A program made the position numbers and the translations under genes. From Anaeromicropila populeti (GTDB taxonomy: Bacteria > Bacillota > Clostridia > Lachnospirales > Lachnospiraceae): a stretch of 64,000 nt of DNA. The notes beneath the pieces were generated by a model. That model ran no database searches. It saw only the letters and a program-made list of their open reading frames with translations, and was not told the DNA's origin. Positions within the stretch are counted from its first letter, which is position 1. Each line of letters starts with the position of its first letter. This document shows positions 7,975-21,769 of this stretch, in pieces. The stretch lies in NCBI RefSeq assembly GCF_900112775.1, contig NZ_FOYZ01000006.1:178676-242675 (forward strand), read 5' to 3'.

Positions 7975-9402
7975 ATGAAAAATATAGGCAGAAAAATTGC
8001 AAAATTTTTTAGTGATATAGGGAATGCTGTTGTAAAAGGAGATATCTTTGTAAAATTGTCACTGCTTATTATGGGAGCAGGTTATTTTGGCAGAAAGCAG
8101 TATATAAAAGGTATTATTACAACAATATTTCAGGCGGCAGCAGCACTTTTTACAGTAATCGTAGCGATACCGTATATCTCTAAATTTTCTACGCTGGGAA
8201 CCGTTGAGCGTGAAATGGTATTTAACATTGATACTATGAAGAATGAAGTAAATAACTATGACCATTCATTTAAAATATTACTGTTTGGTATGATTGGTAT
8301 TATAGCAATTGTAGTATTTGTTTTTCTCTATTTATGGAACATTATTAAGGTAAGAGAACTTCAAATCCTTTCCCAAAGGGGAAAACATATTAATAGCTTT
8401 CGTGAGGATGTAAGAGCATTATTGAATCAAAAATTTCATATTACATTACTCTTTTTCCCGTTCTTAGGAATCACTTTATTTACTATAATTCCGTTATTAG
8501 TAATGATTATGGTAGCGTTTACCAACTATGACCAGAATCATATGCCGCCATCGTCATTGTTTACCTGGGTAGGATTTAACAACTTTAAACAGCTGTTTAC
8601 GTCAACAATATCTGTAACCTTTGGATATTCCTTTACAAAAATATTAATTTGGACTTTGATCTGGGCATTCTTTGCAACTTTTACAACTTATATTGGTGGT
8701 ATTTTGCTTGCAATGCTTATCAATGACAAGAAAACAAAAGCAAAAAAATTGTGGAGGACGTTATTTATTATTGCAATTGCAGTTCCGCAGTTTGTAACAT
8801 TACTTCTGGTTCGTAACTTCTTTGCAGATTTAGGTATTGTTAATACAATATGTTCTAAAATTGGTCTTACCGATTTCTTAAAAACAATTGGATTAGTTAA
8901 GGATAGTCTTACATATATCCCGTTCTTATCCGATCCAAATTGGGCAAAGGTAATGATTATTCTAATAAATATGTGGATTGGTATTCCTTATTTAATGCTG
9001 ATAGCAACTGGCGTATTAATGAATATTCCAGCAGACTTAAAGGAAAGTGCCAAAATTGATGGTGCCAATGGAATACAGATTTTCTTTAAAATTACTATGC
9101 CATATATGCTGTTTGTAACAGGTCCTTATTTAGTAACTTCATTTGTGGCAAATATAAATAACTTCAATGTAATTTATCTGTTAACACAAGATGTTTTTGT
9201 TACTCATAATCAGTATCTGGCGAATTCAAATGCAAAGGAAACCGACTTGCTGGTAACCTGGCTTTACCGCTTAACACAGGAATATTACAACTATAAAATG
9301 GCATCAGTTATCGGTATTGTCGTATTCATCATTTGTGCTACATTTACATTGTTTGCATTTAATTCTATGATAAAAGGTGACAAGGAGGAGGAATTTCAAT
9401 AA
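7975..9402 (+). CDS. Sugar ABC transporter permease, MalF-type
   Basis: 475 residues, longer than a minimal permease because of an N-terminal extension with two extra membrane segments before the canonical six-helix core, as in MalF/GanP. The cytoplasmic EAA loop that contacts the ATPase is visible (ESAKIDGANGIQIFFKITMP). AAAGGAG precedes the start. It overlaps the next permease by one base. No ATPase gene is present in the locus; in Firmicutes a shared MsmX-type ATPase commonly serves such importers, which is the likely case here. Confidence 0.92.
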   Translation: MKNIGRKIAKFFSDIGNAVVKGDIFVKLSLLIMGAGYFGRKQYIKGIITTIFQAAAALFTVIVAIPYISKFSTLGTVEREMVFNIDTMKNEVNNYDHSFKILLFGMIGIIAIVVFVFLYLWNIIKVRELQILSQRGKHINSFREDVRALLNQKFHITLLFFPFLGITLFTIIPLLVMIMVAFTNYDQNHMPPSSLFTWVGFNNFKQLFTSTISVTFGYSFTKILIWTLIWAFFATFTTYIGGILLAMLINDKKTKAKKLWRTLFIIAIAVPQFVTLLLVRNFFADLGIVNTICSKIGLTDFLKTIGLVKDSLTYIPFLSDPNWAKVMIILINMWIGIPYLMLIATGVLMNIPADLKESAKIDGANGIQIFFKITMPYMLFVTGPYLVTSFVANINNFNVIYLLTQDVFVTHNQYLANSNAKETDLLVTWLYRLTQEYYNYKMASVIGIVVFIICATFTLFAFNSMIKGDKEEEFQ

Positions 9403-10241
9403 TGAATAAATTAAATTCAATAATTAGACACGCGTTTTTAACCTTCCTTGCCATTATCTGGCTGATACCAATTATCTGGCTGGTGTGTACTTCACTAAGT
9501 GGATATCCAGGAATTAATATAAGTAAATTTTTCCCGGACACATGGACGCTGAATAACTATAAATTGCTTTTATGGGATGTTGATACCGTATCACAATTTC
9601 CTAGGTGGTTCATGAATACATTGACCATTGCCATTTTTTCTTGTATGATTTCCAGCTCATTTGTGTTGATGGTTAGTTACGCTATGAGTTGTATGCGTTT
9701 CAATATGAGAAAGCCACTTATGAACTTAATGGTAATTTTAAATCTTTTTCCAGGGTTTTTATCTATGATAGCAGTGTATTTTATCTTAAAATCATTTAAC
9801 CTGACAAACAGCCATATTGGATTAATTTTAATTTATTCTGGCAGCTCAGGTTTGGGATATTTAGTTGCCAAAGGATTTTTTGATACAGTTCCAGTTCCTT
9901 TGCGAGAAGCGGCAAAGCTGGAAGGTGCTTCTGAAGCAAAGGTGTTTTTGAAAATTGTACTTCCGCTGTCAAGACCGATTATTGTATATACTGTAATAAG
10001 TTCTTTTCTGGCACCTTGGATGGATTTCATTTTTGCAAAAATCATATTAAATTCAGGTATTTCATCAGATTGGACAGTGTCCATTGGACTTTACAGTATG
10101 TTGGAAAAAACATTAATTAATAGTTACTTTGCACGCTTTTGTGCAGGTGGTGTATTGATTTCCATACCAATTTCAATTCTGTTTATTATTATGCAGAAAT
10201 TCTATGTGGAAGGTATTACGGGCGGTTCTGTAAAGGGATAA
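9402..10241 (+). CDS. Sugar ABC transporter permease, MalG-type
   Basis: 279 residues with six predicted membrane helices and the EAA loop EAAKLEGASEAKVFLKIVLP. The start codon shares its A with the stop of the preceding permease, so the pair is translationally coupled. It completes the heterodimeric membrane channel for the galactan-oligosaccharide importer (GanQ-like role by context). Confidence 0.92.
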   Translation: MNKLNSIIRHAFLTFLAIIWLIPIIWLVCTSLSGYPGINISKFFPDTWTLNNYKLLLWDVDTVSQFPRWFMNTLTIAIFSCMISSSFVLMVSYAMSCMRFNMRKPLMNLMVILNLFPGFLSMIAVYFILKSFNLTNSHIGLILIYSGSSGLGYLVAKGFFDTVPVPLREAAKLEGASEAKVFLKIVLPLSRPIIVYTVISSFLAPWMDFIFAKIILNSGISSDWTVSIGLYSMLEKTLINSYFARFCAGGVLISIPISILFIIMQKFYVEGITGGSVKG

Positions 10242-10296
10242 TTGAAAAGTTTATTTCTTGCTAAAAATATTTTGACTATAAAGGAGTATTTAAAAC

Positions 10297-12144
10297 ATGG
10301 ACAAATTTGTTGTTAACATAATCCATCGTCCTGAGATGGTTCCGGAATATGCGGAAAAAGTGACAGGGCATGGTAAAGAAGAAGATATTAGTAGGGAAAA
10401 TCTGCTTACAGAATCCTTAGATATTTTTAAATTACAGCAGGAGACGGCACATAAGAATGGTTTAAAAACCACAATCCAAATGACCTATGCGAGTCTGTTT
10501 AATGAAGAAGCAATTGCTTTAGCAAAGCAGGATCACGAAACCTATGGAGATGAAATCGCACTTTCTTTGCTAGGTCTTCCTTGTAAAGAATTTCGTGATA
10601 AATATAAAACAAAAGATTTTTGCATCTGGATGTTTTCTATGGAAGATAAAAAATCAATTGTAGAAGATGTCTTTGAAAAATTTTATGAAATTTTTGGATT
10701 TTATCCAGAATCAACAGGATCTTATTATATGGATGCGGAACTGACGAATTTTATTAAAGAAAAATATCCTACTGTAAAATGTGCAGTCGCTACCTGTTGG
10801 GAAGAAGGACCAAAGGCATATCATACCTGCAACAACTCATGGTATACGCTATTTGATGGAGGCCCATGGAACCCATGGATTCCTTCAAAACAGAATACCC
10901 ATGCACCTGCTGCAAATGAAGCAGAGGACAGTGGAATTGTAGCAATACCACATCTTTCCAGGGATTTGCTTGCCTGCTACGATGGAAATGGGTCAAATTT
11001 TGGTACTCATCCACAAAATGTTTTAAGAGGTATGATTTACAGGGATGGCGAATATCCGTATTTGTATAATTTAATTGACCAATATCGTTCTCTTGAAAAA
11101 TACAACAACGGTTATTCTTATAATATGATGTTTGTAGGACCAGGCTGGTTAAATAAAATGGGACGGTGGGAAGCACCTTATGAGCTTTTGAAAAAATCTT
11201 ATGAAGATGGAATGGCTTATTATGGGCAGCTGAAAAAAGAAGGAAAGCTTGACGATATGACAATGGCTGAATTTGCAGACTACTATCGTGAAAAGAAAAC
11301 TTATACAGAACCAGAATGTGCCTTATGGAAAGATATTTTATATGGATCTGAAAAGCAACTGTTCTGGTACTGTGATCCATTTATGCGTGCTTGTGTCAAT
11401 ATGGATCAGGGTGGTGCCATTGTGGATTTAAGACCTTATGCAGCTAAGCTGAAATGGGAGGTTGGTATTGGGACAAAGCATGTGCAGGATGCGTCCTATC
11501 CATTTCTTATTCAAGAAAAATACCGTGCTGGATATTTTACCCATTATGCTGGAGAGGGTACAGTTCGTAGTGCAAAGTTAACTTATAATGGAGAAGAAGT
11601 GGATCTTTGCCTTTGCCGGACAAAAGCAAAATTTAGTGAAGAAGCTGTTGAAAATGGTAGAAAAATAAGAATTCTTACGCTGGAGCCTGTGGATATTGAG
11701 TTTTATAAATTAACGGTAAAGCTTCAGACAAAGATTTATTTTGAAGAAGGAAACTCAGATATTAAAATAGAAAGAACAATTCTAGAAATGAGTGATCCAG
11801 ACGCAAAAGTGGAATTAAATGAGTACATGGTAGCCTGTTACGGAACAACCGAATATCCAGAAGATATGACACCAATTACATTATCTTGTTTTGGTGAAAA
11901 GGAAAAGAAAGAGATTGCTTATGCTTATAAATGCCGTGAGGAAGAATTAGTGGGAGCAAAAAAAGTAGAAGCTGTTATCCCTCCAATTGAAACGAAGGTT
12001 TCTATGACAGCAGGTAAAGAGGATGTAAAGGGGTATATAAAAGAGGGATATGCGTTCTCACCAATGTTTACAATAGGCTATACAACAACTTTGTCAGACA
12101 AGGAGGTATTTGCATCATGGCTCAAGCTGGAAAAGGCAGATTAA
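10297..12144 (+). CDS. Unrecognised 615-residue protein of the galactan operon
   Basis: No signal peptide or membrane segment, so cytoplasmic. I do not recognise the family. Residues 1 to about 230 look like an alpha/beta barrel with short motifs reminiscent of NodB/GH57-like metal-dependent barrels (VVNIIHRPEMVPEYAEK, TGSYYMDAEL, then DGGPWNPWIP). The middle is Tyr/Trp/Asp-rich, as in carbohydrate-binding proteins, and residues from about 370 on look beta-rich (LDLCLCRTKAKF-like strands). It lies between the permease and GH53 genes and has a clear AAAGGAG site, so a carbohydrate-active role such as a hydrolase, lyase or phosphorylase is plausible but unproven. It overlaps the next gene by 28 bases. 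Confidence 0.6.
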   Translation: MDKFVVNIIHRPEMVPEYAEKVTGHGKEEDISRENLLTESLDIFKLQQETAHKNGLKTTIQMTYASLFNEEAIALAKQDHETYGDEIALSLLGLPCKEFRDKYKTKDFCIWMFSMEDKKSIVEDVFEKFYEIFGFYPESTGSYYMDAELTNFIKEKYPTVKCAVATCWEEGPKAYHTCNNSWYTLFDGGPWNPWIPSKQNTHAPAANEAEDSGIVAIPHLSRDLLACYDGNGSNFGTHPQNVLRGMIYRDGEYPYLYNLIDQYRSLEKYNNGYSYNMMFVGPGWLNKMGRWEAPYELLKKSYEDGMAYYGQLKKEGKLDDMTMAEFADYYREKKTYTEPECALWKDILYGSEKQLFWYCDPFMRACVNMDQGGAIVDLRPYAAKLKWEVGIGTKHVQDASYPFLIQEKYRAGYFTHYAGEGTVRSAKLTYNGEEVDLCLCRTKAKFSEEAVENGRKIRILTLEPVDIEFYKLTVKLQTKIYFEEGNSDIKIERTILEMSDPDAKVELNEYMVACYGTTEYPEDMTPITLSCFGEKEKKEIAYAYKCREEELVGAKKVEAVIPPIETKVSMTAGKEDVKGYIKEGYAFSPMFTIGYTTTLSDKEVFASWLKLEKAD

Positions 12145-12329
12145 ATTACAGATGTCCATCTTGCTTTATGAGGGATTTGGACATTGATATGTTTTATGAT
12201 AAAGAAAAAGACGAATATTATTGTTTAAGATGCCAGTACACAGGAAAAGAAGAAGATGTACTAGAGAAGAATGAAATGGCAAGATTTCGTTATCGTTCTA
12301 TGATGAAGCGGATTACACAATTTGATTAA
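12117..12329 (+). CDS. Small zinc-ribbon protein
   Basis: 70 residues with two knuckles, CPSC near residue 14 and CLRC near residue 37, spaced as in a single treble-clef or zinc ribbon, then a basic tail (RFRYRSMMKR). AAGGAGG lies nine bases before the ATG, inside the end of the preceding gene, which it overlaps in another frame by 28 bases; translation of the two is likely coupled. No sugar-related role is known to me for such a protein; a partner or chaperone of the 615-residue protein or a nucleic-acid binder are options. Confidence 0.75.
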   Translation: MAQAGKGRLNYRCPSCFMRDLDIDMFYDKEKDEYYCLRCQYTGKEEDVLEKNEMARFRYRSMMKRITQFD

Positions 12330-12353
12330 GGATAGTAGAAGGAAAGGCTGGAT

Positions 12354-16678
<4,325 letters not shown>

Positions 16679-16715
16679 ATTATGACGCAGCGGAAAGAAG
16701 CAGAATGGGGGAAAT

Positions 16716-18236
16716 ATGATTAGGAAATCTATTATAAAATTAACCGCCTATGGTTTAGCATGCGGATTAATTGAGCCTGAGGACAAACAATATACCATAA
16801 ATCGTTTATTAGAACTATTTGAATTAGATGAAATCAATCTAGAGGATCAGTTTATTTCAGATAATGATTTGGAAGAAGAAGCACTAGTTGCTGCTTTACC
16901 TGAAATTTTAAACGAAATGTTAAAATATGCAGTTGAAGCAGGTATGATAAAGGAAGACGGAGTGGTATACCGGGATTTGTTTGATACAAAGGTAATGGGT
17001 ACTTTGACTGCAAGGCCAAGTGAAATTATAAGAAAATTCTGGTCCTTATATGAAAAATCACCTCAGGATGCTACTGATTTCTTTTACAAGTTTAGCCAGG
17101 ATACTGATTATATCAGAAGATATCGTGTATGCAAGGATGAAAAATGGGTTACCAGTACGGAATATGGAGAGCTAGATATTACTATTAATCTCTCCAAACC
17201 AGAGAAGGATCCAAAAGCAATTGCTGCGGAGAGAATGGCAAAGCAGAGTGGATATCCAAAGTGTCTCTTGTGTATGGAAAATGAAGGATATGCAGGAAGA
17301 ATGAATCATCCTGCCAGGCAGAATCACCGGATTATTCCAGTGCAAATAAATGGAAGCCAGTGGGGATTTCAATATTCTCCTTATGTGTATTATAATGAAC
17401 ATTGTATTGTGTTTCATGGAAGGCATGTTCCAATGAAAATTGAAAGAGCTACCTTTTCTAAGCTTTTCGATTTTGTAAAGCAGTTTCCACATTATTTTGT
17501 AGGGTCAAATGCAGATTTGCCGATTGTAGGAGGCTCTATTTTAAGCCATGACCATTTTCAGGGAGGTAATTATCAGTTTGCTATGGCAAAGGCAGAGTGC
17601 GACCGTTATTTTTCAATAAAGGGTTATGAAGAAGTGAAAGCAGGAATTGTAAATTGGCCTATGTCAGTAATTCGGATAGCGGCTGATAATACAGAAGTGT
17701 TGATTGAGTTAGCAGATCAAATTCTAAATAAATGGAGAAGCTATACCGATGAGACAGCGTTTATTTTTGCTGAAACAGATGGCGAAAAGCATAATACGAT
17801 TACACCGATTGCAAGAAAAAGAGGAAACTTTTTTGAGTTGGATTTAGTGTTAAGAAATAATATTACGACAGAAGAGCATCCTTTAGGTGTATATCATCCT
17901 CATGCAAAGCTTCACCATATTAAGAAGGAAAATATAGGTCTTATTGAAGTGATGGGATTAGCAGTTCTTCCAGCCAGGCTGAAAGAAGAAATGGAGTTAT
18001 TGGAGCAGGCTGTTCTTCAGAACAGTTCAATTTGGGAAAATGAAATTCTAATGAAACATGCAGAATGGGTTGAGGGATTTTTACCGAAATACAAGGAAAT
18101 AACTGCCTCTAATATCCATGAAATTATTAAAACGGAGATAGGTCTTGTTTTTATGCAGGTTTTAGAAGATGCGGGTGTGTATAAGCGGACAAAAGAAGGA
18201 CAAGAAGCATTTGACAGATTTATAAAAAACATTTAA
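16716..18236 (+). CDS. galT: UTP/UDP-glucose hexose-1-phosphate uridylyltransferase, type 2 GalT
   Basis: 506 residues, the size of the Firmicutes type 2 GalT. The HIT-like catalytic motif is visible as SHDHFQGG (about residue 277), preceded by NHPARQNHRIIPV. It converts galactose-1-phosphate and UDP-glucose to UDP-galactose and glucose-1-phosphate in the Leloir pathway. It closes the galactan operon, 37 bp after the secreted GH53. Neither galactokinase nor UDP-galactose epimerase is in the window, so those functions must be encoded elsewhere or Gal-1-P must come from another route. Confidence 0.93.
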   Translation: MIRKSIIKLTAYGLACGLIEPEDKQYTINRLLELFELDEINLEDQFISDNDLEEEALVAALPEILNEMLKYAVEAGMIKEDGVVYRDLFDTKVMGTLTARPSEIIRKFWSLYEKSPQDATDFFYKFSQDTDYIRRYRVCKDEKWVTSTEYGELDITINLSKPEKDPKAIAAERMAKQSGYPKCLLCMENEGYAGRMNHPARQNHRIIPVQINGSQWGFQYSPYVYYNEHCIVFHGRHVPMKIERATFSKLFDFVKQFPHYFVGSNADLPIVGGSILSHDHFQGGNYQFAMAKAECDRYFSIKGYEEVKAGIVNWPMSVIRIAADNTEVLIELADQILNKWRSYTDETAFIFAETDGEKHNTITPIARKRGNFFELDLVLRNNITTEEHPLGVYHPHAKLHHIKKENIGLIEVMGLAVLPARLKEEMELLEQAVLQNSSIWENEILMKHAEWVEGFLPKYKEITASNIHEIIKTEIGLVFMQVLEDAGVYKRTKEGQEAFDRFIKNI

Positions 18237-18260
18237 AATAATTGATAAAAGTTATTTAGA

Positions 18261-18310
18261 GAAAGCGGCTGTATCGAAAAACTCATTTATGAGAAGATAC
18301 AGCTGCTTTC
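18261..18310 (+). terminator. Strong hairpin ending the galactan operon
   Basis: A 15-pair stem (18261-18275 with 18296-18310, one G-U) with a 20-base loop that itself contains ACTCAT/ATGAG. No T run follows, but position after galT and strength suggest an operon end. Confidence 0.65.
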
Positions 18311-18329
18311 CATGTAATGGGAGGTTAAA

Positions 18330-19016
18330 ATGGAAAAGATATTAATTATAGAGGATCATAAAGATGTCAATATGTTGTTAGCGGAAACACTGGAGCAGGA
18401 AGGATATGAGGTAATATCAGTATTTGATGGGATTTCAGGAACAAAGACATTAAAAAATGAAGTGTTTGATTTGATATTACTAGATATTATGCTTCCATAT
18501 AAAAGTGGAGATGCAATATTAAAAGAGTTGAGATGTTTTTGTGAAACGCCTGTTATCATTATTTCAGCCAAAGATATGGTGGGTACAAAAATCGATTTTT
18601 TAAAGCTGGGGGCAGATGATTATATTACAAAGCCTTTTGATTTAGGAGAAGTGGCAGCTCGTGTGGCAGCAAATTTGCGTCGTTTTCAAAAACAAAGAAA
18701 AATAGAAGCTGTTTTTACATATAAAGATATGGTTTTGGATGAAAATACAAAGCGAATTACTTTGTCAGGCAATGAATTAGATCTGACGTCAAAGGAGTAT
18801 CAGATAATAGAACTTTTGATAAAAAGTAAGGGTAAAGTGTTTTCTAAGGCAAATATATATGAAGATATATGGAAGGAAGAATATTTGGGAGATGATAATG
18901 CTGTGAAGACTCATATAAGCAATCTTCGTAATAAATTAAAGAAAATAAATCCTTGTGAGGAGTATATTGAGACAGTATGGGGGTTGGGATATCGTTTGTA
19001 TAAAGAGAGAGAGTAA
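18330..19016 (+). CDS. OmpR-family response regulator
   Basis: 228 residues: receiver domain with acidic pocket (IIEDHKDV), phospho-acceptor Asp in LILLDIMLP (about residue 53) and the conserved Lys in DDYITKPFD, then a winged-helix DNA-binding domain (TSKEYQIIELLIKSKGKVFS to GLGYRLYK). GGGAGG precedes the ATG. It heads a four-gene module with an ABC exporter and a sensor kinase, an arrangement that in Firmicutes usually senses and resists cell-envelope peptides such as bacitracin or lantibiotics. Confidence 0.92.
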   Translation: MEKILIIEDHKDVNMLLAETLEQEGYEVISVFDGISGTKTLKNEVFDLILLDIMLPYKSGDAILKELRCFCETPVIIISAKDMVGTKIDFLKLGADDYITKPFDLGEVAARVAANLRRFQKQRKIEAVFTYKDMVLDENTKRITLSGNELDLTSKEYQIIELLIKSKGKVFSKANIYEDIWKEEYLGDDNAVKTHISNLRNKLKKINPCEEYIETVWGLGYRLYKERE

Positions 19017-19133
19017 ACATAGACGATTTGAAAAGTTATCCCTTTCTTAACTGTTTTTCCGGTATACTTAACTTTTTCTAAACCTTTTGCTATTAAAATG
19101 TTACTATAAGATACGGGAAGGTAGGAGGTAATG

Positions 19134-20057
19134 ATGAAAGAGTATGTTTTGAAAACAATGAATGTCTCAAAAAGTTTTCGCAACTTTTGGGCATTAAAGG
19201 ATGTTTCCATTACATTGGAGGCAGGTAAAATATACGGCTTAATTGGTCAGAATGGAGCTGGAAAAACCACTTTAATGAAAATGATTGCGGGACTTAGTTT
19301 TCCCACAGCAGGAACAATAGAATTATTTGGGCATTCAAATCAGAAGGAAAGGCAGTCTGCATTAAAGCGCATAGGTTGTTTAATTGAATACCCTGGTGTA
19401 GAAGGAAAATTATCTGCTTCAGAAAATCTAAAAGTTCACCGAATAATGAGAGGGATTCCTAATAAGGAACTGGATCAGGAGCTTCTTGAACTGGTAGGAC
19501 TTAAGGGGGTTGGGAAAAAGAAAGTAAAAGATTTTTCTTTGGGGATGAAGCAGCGGCTTGGAATTGCCATTGCACTATTAGGAAATCCAGAATTTTTAAT
19601 TTTAGATGAACCAATCAATGGATTAGATCCGCTGGGTGTAGTAGAAATACGAAAACTAATTAAGCGGATGTGTGAGGAAAAGAATATGACAATTCTAATA
19701 TCTAGTCATAACCTGCCGGAGTTATTCCAAACTGCCACAGACTATATTATTATTGATAAAGGGGAAATAAAGAAGACATTGACTCAGGAAGAGCTGGAAG
19801 ACAGCTGTCAGCATTATATCAGGATTGAATGCCGTGAACCTGAGAAGCTGGCGGAGGTATTGGAATCAAAGCTAAAGACTGTGAACTATAAAGTGATGCA
19901 AGATAAAAGTATTCAGTTGTATGAATATTTGGAAGAAAAAGAATATGTAGCAAAAACTATTTTTGAAAATGGGATTATTCCAACTCATTTTTCTGTCAGA
20001 GGAGATACATTAGAAAATTATTTTATTTCTGTAATAGGGGGAGAACAAAATGATTAA
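19134..20057 (+). CDS. ABC transporter ATP-binding protein (bacitracin/lantibiotic-export type)
   Basis: About 307 residues: Walker A GQNGAGKTT, signature FSLGMKQRLGIA (variant LSGGQ typical of BcrA-like ATPases), Walker B FLILDEPINGLD and switch His in ILISSHNLPE; a C-terminal extension of about 90 residues follows as in the BcrA family. Start is the second of two adjacent ATGs (19131/19134), better spaced from TAGGAGG. It overlaps the permease gene by eight bases. Role: energising export of an antimicrobial or lipid substrate. Confidence 0.92.
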   Translation: MKEYVLKTMNVSKSFRNFWALKDVSITLEAGKIYGLIGQNGAGKTTLMKMIAGLSFPTAGTIELFGHSNQKERQSALKRIGCLIEYPGVEGKLSASENLKVHRIMRGIPNKELDQELLELVGLKGVGKKKVKDFSLGMKQRLGIAIALLGNPEFLILDEPINGLDPLGVVEIRKLIKRMCEEKNMTILISSHNLPELFQTATDYIIIDKGEIKKTLTQEELEDSCQHYIRIECREPEKLAEVLESKLKTVNYKVMQDKSIQLYEYLEEKEYVAKTIFENGIIPTHFSVRGDTLENYFISVIGGEQND

Positions 20058-20847
20058 TTTAATCTATGGAGATTTATATAAACTTAGAAAGTCTGGGGCT
20101 GCCAAAGTATGTTTTTTGATTTCGTGCGTATGTGCCTTTTTTCTGATTTATATTGCACATAAAATCTTTGCTGGAGACTTAGATGCTTCTGTGGGAGGCA
20201 GTGCATCTGGTTTGGGAGACATTGTAATTGTTTCTGTTCTCGGACCGTTTATGGCAGGAACTTTTATTTGCCATGATTTCAATTCAAAAACAATACATGA
20301 CGCAATAGCTTGTGGAAATGGAAGAAGCAATGTAATTATTAGTAAAGCCATTGTATATATGCTGGCAATTGCAGCATTAGTGATTCCCTATGCGGCAGCA
20401 ATTGTTACAGCGTATGGAATGGGGATCGAGATTGGGATGCCATTTGTAATATCCCCCTTTTTAAATATTTTGTCGGAGATAGGTGGTACGCAGGTAGAAG
20501 TAATTAAAATTTGCAAAATAATTGTTCTTTCGTTTATCGCCATGCTGGTTCATGGAGCAAGACTAAGTTTTTGTATTCCTCTTGCGTTTAAAATGAGAAA
20601 AACAGGAATTATAATATTGATTGCAAATGTAGTTTGCTTTCTAATTGATTTGGTGATAAGGTTATTAGATGAGATTCCGCTAATAGGAAGCATCGTGAAA
20701 TGGACACCATATGCTGCCGGTATATTTAACGTAACAATGAAAACTTCTGCTGGAGAATTGTTAAAAATAACAGGTATCAGTATCGGATTTTACGCAATTA
20801 TGATTGCCGTTACATATGTTCTTTTCCGAAAAGCGGATATTAAATAA
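20050..20847 (+). CDS. ABC-2 type permease
   Basis: 265 residues with six predicted membrane helices, the ABC-2/BcrB-like topology. The ATG overlaps the end of the ATPase gene, so the two are coupled and make one exporter. Helix 2 ends near GPFMAGTFICHDF, a motif common to this permease group (regulated by the two-component pair on either side). Substrate not determinable from sequence. Confidence 0.88.
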   Translation: MINLIYGDLYKLRKSGAAKVCFLISCVCAFFLIYIAHKIFAGDLDASVGGSASGLGDIVIVSVLGPFMAGTFICHDFNSKTIHDAIACGNGRSNVIISKAIVYMLAIAALVIPYAAAIVTAYGMGIEIGMPFVISPFLNILSEIGGTQVEVIKICKIIVLSFIAMLVHGARLSFCIPLAFKMRKTGIIILIANVVCFLIDLVIRLLDEIPLIGSIVKWTPYAAGIFNVTMKTSAGELLKITGISIGFYAIMIAVTYVLFRKADIK

Positions 20848-20878
20848 ATGCAGAGCAGGTGAAAGGATAAGTTCTATC

Positions 20879-21769
20879 GTGTCTTATATTATAGGAATTC
20901 TAAGTACTATTATAGTTATATTAGTGGTGTATATAAATGTGCTAAAGCTGCAAATACGCCGAATCAGTTTTCAATTAGAAAAACGGCTGCGAGAGCAGAC
21001 CAGGCAGCCAGTCAGTCTGGAATTAATACATTCGGAACTGAATCAGCTGGTTGTGAATATGAATAAGTGTCTGGAAGCAGAGGAAGTCTTTCGGCTGAGA
21101 GGAATACGTGAAGAAAAGCAGTTTAAGGAGTTGATTGCTAATATATCTCACGATTTAAGAACACCACTTACAGCGATAAAGGGGTATCAGCAGCTGCTGG
21201 AACAGGAGTCATTATCAGAGGGACAGCAGCGAAAGCTTAAAATTGCCAGAAAGCATACCGAAGAACTGGGACAGCTGATAGAACATTTTTTTGAATATTC
21301 TTACCTTATAAATGCAGAACCAGATATTCATTTAGAGAAAATAAACTTAACTAAGCTGGTAACAGAGTGCTTATTGGCAGTGGTCAATACATTAGAAGAA
21401 CGTCAACTATCGCTTTCTTTTAATGATTCAAAGCAGGTCTTTGTAACTGGCGATAAAGAAATGGTGCTGCGAATTGTTCAGAATTTAATTAGGAATGCTA
21501 TGCAGCATTCGGATGGACAGATTGAGATAAGTATAATGGCTGATAGGGATGTAACACTATCTTTTCGAAACCCAGTGAGACAATCGGTCTCTATCGATGT
21601 AACTAGAATTTTTGACCGATTTTACACAGGAGATAAGTCAAGGAGCGGTTCCACTGGACTTGGATTATCTATAGTAAGGCATCTGGCAGAACAACTTGGA
21701 GGAAGTGTCCAGGCTGGCATGAGTAATGAAGTATTAGAGATCCAGGTTATATTTAAAAAAGATGAATAA
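20879..21769 (+). CDS. Sensor histidine kinase, VanS/BceS-like
   Basis: About 296 residues. One N-terminal membrane helix (SYIIGILSTIIVILVVYINV) and almost no extracellular loop, so an intramembrane-sensing type. Phospho-acceptor His lies in IANISHDLRTPLTAIKG, N box in RIVQNLIRNAMQHS and G box in GSTGLGLSIV. The start is taken as GTG at 20879 with AAAGGA 12 bases upstream; an ATG-started frame from 20804 would run through the permease gene. Probable partner of the response regulator at 18330; the ABC exporter between them is the likely target. Confidence 0.85.
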   Translation: MSYIIGILSTIIVILVVYINVLKLQIRRISFQLEKRLREQTRQPVSLELIHSELNQLVVNMNKCLEAEEVFRLRGIREEKQFKELIANISHDLRTPLTAIKGYQQLLEQESLSEGQQRKLKIARKHTEELGQLIEHFFEYSYLINAEPDIHLEKINLTKLVTECLLAVVNTLEERQLSLSFNDSKQVFVTGDKEMVLRIVQNLIRNAMQHSDGQIEISIMADRDVTLSFRNPVRQSVSIDVTRIFDRFYTGDKSRSGSTGLGLSIVRHLAEQLGGSVQAGMSNEVLEIQVIFKKDE

